This document shows, in pieces, positions 58,125 to 64,000 of a stretch of 64,000 nt of DNA. The stretch lies in contig CM045761.1 of assembly GCA_025200525.1 (NCBI GenBank), positions 96,200,182 to 96,264,181 of the forward strand, in the 5' to 3' direction. Source of the DNA: Camellia lanceoleosa. Lineage: Eukaryota > Streptophyta > Magnoliopsida > Ericales > Theaceae. The notes beneath the pieces are model-generated. The model worked only from the letters and a program-made list of their open reading frames with translations. It had not been told where the DNA came from and did not search any database. Both the position numbers and the translations under genes were made by a program. The first letter of the stretch is position 1. Every line of letters starts with the position of its first letter.

Positions 58125-58402
58125 TGTAAGATTTCTGAAAGCTTTTCTGTATATTCCATTGTATCAAAGATTACAATCAGATCTTAGATTATATAGCCCT
58201 AAATCCTAAACCAAAAAGAAAAATGCAAATACAATTATGTATCTTGGATTATATAGCCTTAAATCCTAAACCAAAAAGGAAAATACAAATACAATTATGT
58301 CTCTAACAGGACTAACACAATCATGCCCCTAATAGGACTCTAATTTGTACAAAACGCACAATAATATATTCTATATTCTCACAAATAGAATATAGTCTCA
58401 CA
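58125..58402 (-). repeat. Copia D 5' LTR (278 bp) with internal duplication
   Basis: Compared with the 197-bp partner it has a 60-bp tandem duplication (58184-58243 and 58244-58303) and 21 extra bases at its outer end (58382-58402), which repeat the atatagtctca motif. The primer-binding site lies at 58113-58124. Confidence 0.88.
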
Positions 58403-58950
58403 GATGGCTCGTCTTGAGGTAATCCAAGCTTGCCTGGGATAAGAGGAGTATTTCGTGACTATCAAGCCAAATTTTTGGAAGCTTTTGTTTGCCCTATGGG
58501 TTGCACTTCTAATAATATTATTGAATTATGGGCTCTTCGCATTGGACTCAAAAAGCGCTGATTGCAAACTACAAAAATATAATTGTTGAATCTAATTCTA
58601 TTTGAACCCTACATACTTTACATAGGCTATAGACAAAGACCTGCGCTCATCAAGGTCTTCTACGGGACTACCTGCAGCTTCTGCATGAATTCAACAACGT
58701 TCGATTTTGCTTTACTTATCGAGAGGGCAATCAAGTGGCTAATGTTTTTGCTACTTTTGCAGCCACCCTTTTGCTAGAAGAATTGTTACACCATTCCCTT
58801 TAATTTTTAACGCTTTTTTGAAGAGGGATTGGTGTAGCCCTTCTAATGTTCATTTTATTTCTAATGTATTGAGCTTATCTTTTTAATTTAATGCGCTCGT
58901 TTTTGTGGCAAAAGAAGAAAACAAAGTGCATTTTCAATACTGAAGTCTCA

Positions 58951-58968
58951 TGTGTGTGTGTGTGTGTG

Positions 58969-59008
<40 letters not shown>
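58951..59008. repeat. (GT)n(GA)n microsatellite
   Basis: Ten GT-type dinucleotides (58951-58970) are followed by ~19 GA dinucleotides. It lies between the LINE relic and the At1g01500-like gene, and the reverse-complement arrangement recurs at 60039-60105. No gene is seen in 58800-59297. Confidence 0.95.
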
Positions 59009-59010
<2 letters not shown>

Positions 59011-59297
59011 CAGCGCAACAGTAACAAGAATGATTCAAGTGTCACATTTATTAACAAAGCCATCGAAGGGACCTCTGAATCTGTTTCCATTACCAAAACT
59101 TATTATTATTGACAACTTCATGAACTAAAACAAAAACGAAAAAATTTAGTGACTAGACGCCAGAGTCTGCTACATACAATAGCTACACAAAGAGGATCTT
59201 GTCGCAATAACAAGCTATGTCCTACAACATCTCAAGTGCAGGAAATCCCAGGAAAATTCCCACATTCATGGAAAGTACCTTCAAACAAGGTTACCAA

Positions 59298-59303
59298 TTT
59301 ATT
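59298..59303 (-). terminator. Poly(A) signal of the At1g01500-like gene
   Basis: The minus strand reads AATAAA about 135 bases after the stop codon at 59438, a normal distance for a plant 3' UTR. Confidence 0.6.
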
Positions 59304-59437
59304 TCAGACCAAAGCCTCTCAACTGCTCTAAAAAACCAAGGAAAGCCTACTTTCAGGAACACGTTAGGTTAGCAGGCTTTTAGATTATAACAGAGCATAA
59401 TAGATGATGTTTGGTTGGCGAACAATGAAGATATAGA

Positions 59438-60035
59438 TTATAGTAGTCGTCTTCTGAAGTTTCGGGCGGTTCCTTGGTAGGTTCGAACCAGCAAGCCCAC
59501 TCCTATCCCAATTCCAAGACAAACGCTTAGGCCAATTCCAACACCGACCCTGACACCGGCATTGAACCATGACAGTTCCCCATCTTCACCTTCCAAATAT
59601 TCTGCTCCCTGGTAAAGGTTGTTGTGGTCGTCATTTTCTGGTTTATAATTTGGGTAATCTGATACCTGCACATATATGAAAAGCAGGACATTTGGTGAAA
59701 AATGAAAAATGAAATTGAAGAATGGGAACTTTTCTTTAAATGAACATGAAAGAGAATCATTGATCTTCAGTAATCCCCTAAAGAGAACTGGCTTCACAAT
59801 GACGATATTTGAAATTAGAAGAATTGGGCAATTGTTAAGGGTCAAATAATACCAAACAAGGTTAAAATTCCAATACATGTTTCACATATTACCATACTTT
59901 TATATATTTTTGTTCATTTTTCACATATTTCACTACACTTCCTATGCATATACCAACATTAATCATCACCCATTGGGCAATAGTTAGCATTTTTCTTTGA
60001 AATTAAAGGCCTTTGGGCCTGAACAGAGGCACATC

Positions 60036-60107
<72 letters not shown>

Positions 60108-62612
60108 CAACTTCCCATTCTGGCTATCAAGAAGAATGAAATGCCAGTAAGACTCTAAGCATAAGAGGCATACGATACTGCTGTCTCTCCTTCCAGTCAT
60201 AAAAAACAAACTCAAACAATAGCTTACGGTCATGTTTGGATTTGGGATTTTGAGAAGGGATTTGTGGAGGGAATGGAAAAGGAAAAGAAAATATGACAAA
60301 GAATTAGCTTCTAGTTCATTTAGTTTTCCCATCCCTTTTCTTTTCCCTATGCAAATCTCTCCTGAAATCTTTGATCCAAATACAGCCTAAAAGCATTATT
60401 CTTTTTATTACTTTGGGACCAAAGAAGATGTATCCCAAAAGAAAATTATTATTATTATTAATATATTCATTATTGATGTCGTCTAGTATTTTTTAAAAAT
60501 TTTTCTTGTTGGGTGGGGGAGGGGGTTGCGGATGAAATGCATCTATTTTAATGTATTTCAAGCATTAAGGGCAACAGAGTATTCATGTAAATTTTAGCCA
60601 GTAATTACAATAAGGGATCTAATTTTTATGTCACCTTTTATTTATAATTTTAATTTTCTAATTTTACACAAACTTGAACACCAAAGAATGGTACTGCACA
60701 GCTGTGAACTGCAATGAAATCTTTCCTAGATCAAAAAAAGACGAGCAAAAGCAGAAACTAAGGGTCATACAAGCAAAGACAACCGTGTGAGAGGTGAGTT
60801 CATTTACACTCATAATTCAAACACACGAGTAGAAAATTTGTAGCATCTATCAGTACAATATATGCAATAGCAGAACAACAATACTAGGAACACAAACCAA
60901 ATACAAAACCAGATACTGAAAGCACATGAATGGACTAGATTTTACAAGATTTGTTGGTGTGGTCCACTTTTCAAAAATCCTATCCATCAATTTATTTTCT
61001 TTGGCTGGTTCTGTTTTTATCGCTAGCCGAAATGAGAGTCCAGAAAGATATCAAACAAAGAAATACAGAAAGAGCACCGTTGAGAATATAGATAAATGGT
61101 GCGATCATCTGGATAGCATCCAACTCCATCTCAAAACTTACAACCACATGACGCAAAACAAACACAAGATCCAGTATATGATTGTCAAGGAAGGGTTTTA
61201 CCAAATAGAATTGTCATTTTCTCAAATATAGTAATGGCTAAACATGGATTTTGGCATGATTCTAATAAGAATTGGAAAATAATATCATGTTTACAACACG
61301 ACCTCTCTAAAAAAAATGAGTAAATATTAAGGTTGTATGAAAGATTACTAATGGCCCTTTTCATTACTACTTTGGTAAAGTCATGACCAAGATGCCAGTC
61401 ACAAATATTACTTTTCACATTAATAGAAGAGATAGGAAAGTAGTTGGTAAGTAATTAGGCATATATTAGCAAGTGCAAAATAAACAAATTTGCCCTAATG
61501 ATTTATTGAAACGGTATTAAAGATATAAAGCATATATGATACTGGTCACATGGGAGATCCCGGTGGTAAATGAAAGCAATGCCATAGAAAACAAGACGGG
61601 TTATTATTGTATTTTTCTCTAACTTAGAAACATGTGCCAGGCAGCCCCATGCTCTACTGACCCCCATAGGATAAGATTTTACATTCCTGTCACAGGTTCA
61701 CACCATCAAGCACTTCCTGAAATTAAGACATTGCTGCAACAAAATGGAGTATTTGGCTAGCCACAACGGAATGTGAAGTAAACACGGGCAAAGTTAATGC
61801 TATAGTAAAGTTTTTGATGAACTGAACATTGATAACTTGGAAAATCAAAAGCTCATTAAAGATTTCAATTTTTTAAGATTCAATACTGAAGTTTTTACCT
61901 GTAAAGCAAGACCGGATGGAACATCTTTCCGGCTCTCAGCTGCCTCATATTCTGGTATTGAATCCAACATTCCCATCCTCTTTTGCTTCTTGCGAAGACT
62001 AAGCTGCACGGTTTTAGTAAGGATAATTGGTTTATCCAGAAAGCATCCAGCAACATAAACCTCGATTTTTGGCGAAGCTGATTCCTGATCCATGGGTCGT
62101 TTCCCCTTCAAAAACCCGGTTCCAGCAACTATGTCGGATTCACAATTCATACTCCATCTATGGCCATGAGTCTCCGACTCCCTAATGGAACCATTTCTAA
62201 TGCACAACTCTAGTACTCCAGATAGCAATAGAACATCCTTATCGAAAACCTCAAATTTCACACTCCCGGTCATTCTTATGCTATCAGTAGAAACAAATGT
62301 AACCTCTTCGGATTTCTTATCCAACCGATCCCTTCTAAGAAGGGAAGACACACCATCCGAGTAGATGCTATTTCTAGCACCATTTACTTCAAGTAGTGTG
62401 TCGCGATTTAATGGAATATGGTTCAGTGTCAGATACTCAGGACTTGAATCATCTATTTCACATTTGCTAACTCTCACGTAAAAGACTCTTAAATCAAGCC
62501 AATACAATGATGATACCTTAATGCTGTACTGGTAAGAAGAGTGCCTCATCGTGTTGTGGCTGCTCTCGGCCAGTCCGCTTCCATTCACTGAATGGTGAGA
62601 AGAATTCTCCAT
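59438..62612 (-). CDS. At1g01500-like protein (two coding exons, ~313 aa)
   Basis: Exon 1 (62612-61899) starts at ATG in the context TTCAATGGAG and encodes MENSSHHSVNGSGLAES, WLDLRVFYVRVSKCEIDDSS, LTLNHIPLNRDTLLEVNG, VSSLLRRDRLDKKSEE, TGSVKFEVFDKDVLLLSGVL, AGTGFLKGKRPM, IEVYVAGCF and LTKTVQLSLRKKQ. The intron (61898-59666) has GT...TGCAG borders in phase 0. Exon 2 (59665-59438) encodes DGELSWFNAGVRVGVGIGL and a Gly-rich hydrophobic segment, ending RNFRRRLL. The layout and motifs match the plant protein known from Arabidopsis At1g01500, conserved across angiosperms. The C-terminal hydrophobic stretch suggests a tail anchor in a membrane. Arabidopsis annotation calls it an erythronate-4-phosphate dehydrogenase family protein, but no Rossmann motif is visible. 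The frame is intact. Confidence 0.88.
59666..61898 (-). other. Intron of the At1g01500-like gene (2233 bp)
   Basis: Borders on the minus strand are CAG|GTAAAAAC and TATGTGCAG|GTATC. It contains a (CT)n(CA)n microsatellite at 60039-60105 and AT-rich sequence, with no other gene. Confidence 0.85.
60039..60105. repeat. (CT)n(CA)n microsatellite in intron
   Basis: About 15 CT and 18 CA dinucleotides, the reverse-complement arrangement of 58951-59008. Confidence 0.95.
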
Positions 62613-62713
62613 TGAAGAATTCAATCCTATTTTTCATTGAAATTTATCAGCATGGATTGAGATGATACCTCGGAAAAACCCAGATAAGTAGGACTCATAC
62701 GAGTAAAGGGAAC
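62613..62713 (-). other. 5' UTR exon with upstream ATGs
   Basis: A likely acceptor (TTTTTACAG|GTTCCC) places the exon start at 62713. Three ATGs precede the chosen start. They open short frames or run out of frame with it. Confidence 0.5.
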
Positions 62714-62807
62714 CTGTAAAAATGTCAACAGCCATATCAAAGCAATTCATGGAAAATGATTCAGACATGGAAACACCAAGAAACAAAGAAATCACAAATC
62801 CAGAAAC

Positions 62808-62856
<49 letters not shown>

Positions 62857-62942
62857 GTTTAATTGAAAAGAGATGGAATCAAATCATCAGTAGGATGAAT
62901 AAAAACACTATGTTTGGTGAAACCATATAAGAGAAACCCAAT

Positions 62943-62979
<37 letters not shown>

Positions 62980-63733
62980 CTTGACAGCAGTGGGGGAGAT
63001 ATAGAAGCAACTCAACCCAGAAGAAATTAAACCCACCAAAACAAAAGATATTAACTTGCTTAGCTCCAAGTCATTGTACTTTTAGGTTTCGGTTTGGGGT
63101 TCGTACTTACAGACAAGTGTCAAATGTCCGATCTTGCTAAATTAACTTCCTAAGCAGCTTATGAACAAGTGTCAAATGTCCGATTTAAACTAACTTATTA
63201 ACCCGTAAACATTCTACTTGTGCCAAAAAAATAAATAAATAAATAAGACAAAGCTATATTAGACCCTTCTTGGAGGATAAACTCCAATACCTACAATCAC
63301 TTACAAGTTACATGCATCAGGTAAACAGAAATTAATTAATCAGAAGACAACCCAACAAAGCAAAAACATTTTTAGAAAAGAAAGAAACTGAATAATTCAT
63401 TCAGAAAAAAAAAAGGAGAAAATTCTACAACAGTGAAACCTACCAGCAGCATCAGATATCGAACTAAAAAACAGATAAAATTCTCAATTTTCTTCATTTT
63501 ATATGTTAGATTTTCAAAGTGATGAGAGATTGAGACCCAAAATAACGCCATTCCAAGTGTGATTATCGATCATAAGGAAGAAAAAATCAAAGTTAAACAC
63601 GCACAGAATCCAACAAAATTGCCGGCGATAGACGACAAATCATTGCACGTCAAAGAAACAAACAAAACAGTTATTGTATTCTCAACACACACACACACAC
63701 ACCCATCAGAGCTAACGAAAATCAGAATCATAC
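62714..63733 (-). other. Likely 5' UTR intron
   Basis: A donor AGAGG|GTATGATT at 63734/63733 and the acceptor at 62714 fit a ~1-kb intron in the 5' leader. It holds two GA microsatellites (62812-62850 and 62945-62974). No coding sequence is seen. Confidence 0.45.
62812..62850. repeat. (AG)n microsatellite
   Basis: About 19 AG dinucleotides, with a second run at 62945-62974. Confidence 0.95.
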
Positions 63734-64000
63734 CCTCTTTAATCCGAAATATAATCGAATTGAGGCCACCGGAGGTCTCTGGAATCGCTTTCGAAGCACA
63801 AAACAAATAGAACGAAACAGGGGTTTTGATTTTTTACGCCCTCAGATCGTAATCACTCGCACTCAAGATGATTTTTCAGTTACATAATAAGAATAAAAAG
63901 AACAACCCAAGTCCTCAAATTTGAAGAGTAAAAATGGGTTGTTCTTTGAATTTTTTTTTGTTTTTCCTCTAATCAAATAGGAGTATATATCTATTTCCTG
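63734..64000 (-). promoter_or_regulatory. First leader exon and promoter region
   Basis: The leader exon probably covers 63734 to about 63830-63950. On the minus strand GATATATACTCC near 63983-63992 is a possible TATA element. The transcription start cannot be fixed. Confidence 0.35.

Larger units (their letters stand above)
55190..58402 (-). mobile_element. Ty1/copia element D, deleted, TSD GATGG
   Basis: The element starts TGTAAAATTTC and ends TCTCACA. GATGG lies on both sides (55185-55189 and 58403-58407), and removing one copy joins the LINE RNase H frame. In minus orientation it has a 5' LTR (58125-58402), a primer site TGATATCAGAGC (initiator-Met type with one change), a leader, a short gag piece with zinc knuckle, RT, RNase H and a 3' LTR (55190-55386). 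The gag body, protease and integrase are absent, so it is a 3.2-kb deletion derivative needing helper functions. Confidence 0.9.
54860..58800 (+). pseudogene. LINE ORF2 3' end with RNase H, split by copia D
   Basis: The first part (54874-55189) contains LTATTIWNMWKTCNKVI and, in another frame, LPPINFVKLNIDG. After copia D the sequence continues at 58403 with IRGVFRDYQAKFLEAF and NNIIELWALRIGL. These are the hallmarks of the C-terminal RNase H domain of plant L1-type ORF2 proteins (RVT_3-like): an 'iWkaRN' tail, the LNIDG first Asp, GGVIRD-like and ELWAL with the Glu. Several stops are present. A REGNQVANVFATFAA-type last motif is visible near 58720-58760 in another frame. It is a relic. Confidence 0.7.

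Noticed and set aside
57836..58159. 107-codon minus-strand frame in the leader of copia D
   Set aside because: It extends from the internal region across the primer site into the 5' LTR, and shows no gag motif.
58875..59112. 73-codon frames on both strands
   Set aside because: They translate the GT/GA microsatellite.
60926..61231. 101-codon frame in the intron of the At1g01500-like gene
   Set aside because: No recognised motif, lies entirely in the intron on the opposite strand, and composition is that of intron DNA.

Overview
This window is plant nuclear DNA, most likely from a eudicot with a repeat-rich and possibly woody genome. It holds spliced gene structure, plant-type LINE, Ty1/copia and Ty3/gypsy sequence, CACTA, Mutator-like and hAT-like remnants, and one conserved plant gene at the right edge. 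No bacterial, organellar, CRISPR or tRNA/rRNA feature was seen. Species cannot be read from the sequence.

Layout, left to right. 1-512: simple repeats and a GC-rich hAT-like end that cuts into an L1-type LINE (513-4335, minus). 4440-14638: a decayed Ty1/copia element (plus) whose RT is split by a 4.7-kb non-coding solo LTR (7456-12164) and whose 3' UTR holds a CACTA MITE. 14654-28142: a complete but decayed Ty3/gypsy Tat-lineage element (minus; 419-bp LTRs, TSD TAAAT) with two antisense plus-strand genes and a ~2.9-kb array of 53-bp repeats. 28521-31333: a second solo LTR (TSD TGTAG). 32342-34216: two small MITEs and a pseudogene exon resembling a BTB/POZ protein. 34453-54855: a non-autonomous LTR element (F) whose left LTR was hit twice at adjoining positions, by a 3-kb solo LTR (34698-37743, TSD AACTT) and by a second Tat-lineage element (37754-50562, TSD GGAAC), which itself holds another large solo LTR (38273-42012). 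54860-58800: a LINE 3' fragment with an RNase H domain, split by a short copia element (55190-58402, TSD GATGG). 59298-63830: a two-coding-exon gene on the minus strand for an At1g01500-like protein, the only apparently intact host gene.

The window is therefore a stack of nested insertions. Target-site duplications (TSDs) and interrupted reading frames let the order of most events be read. The two Tat-lineage elements are relatives: they share gag-pol order (gag, protease, RT, RNase H, a second RNase H, integrase), an antisense gene with an intron at the same place, and related short-unit arrays. All element genes carry stops or frameshifts. LTR pairs differ by roughly 9-10% by hand count, mainly by transitions, as expected for old, methylated copies. 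I found no intact new system. The most notable features are the antisense spliced genes, the array without stops in any forward frame, and the evenly spaced palindromes in the solo LTRs.
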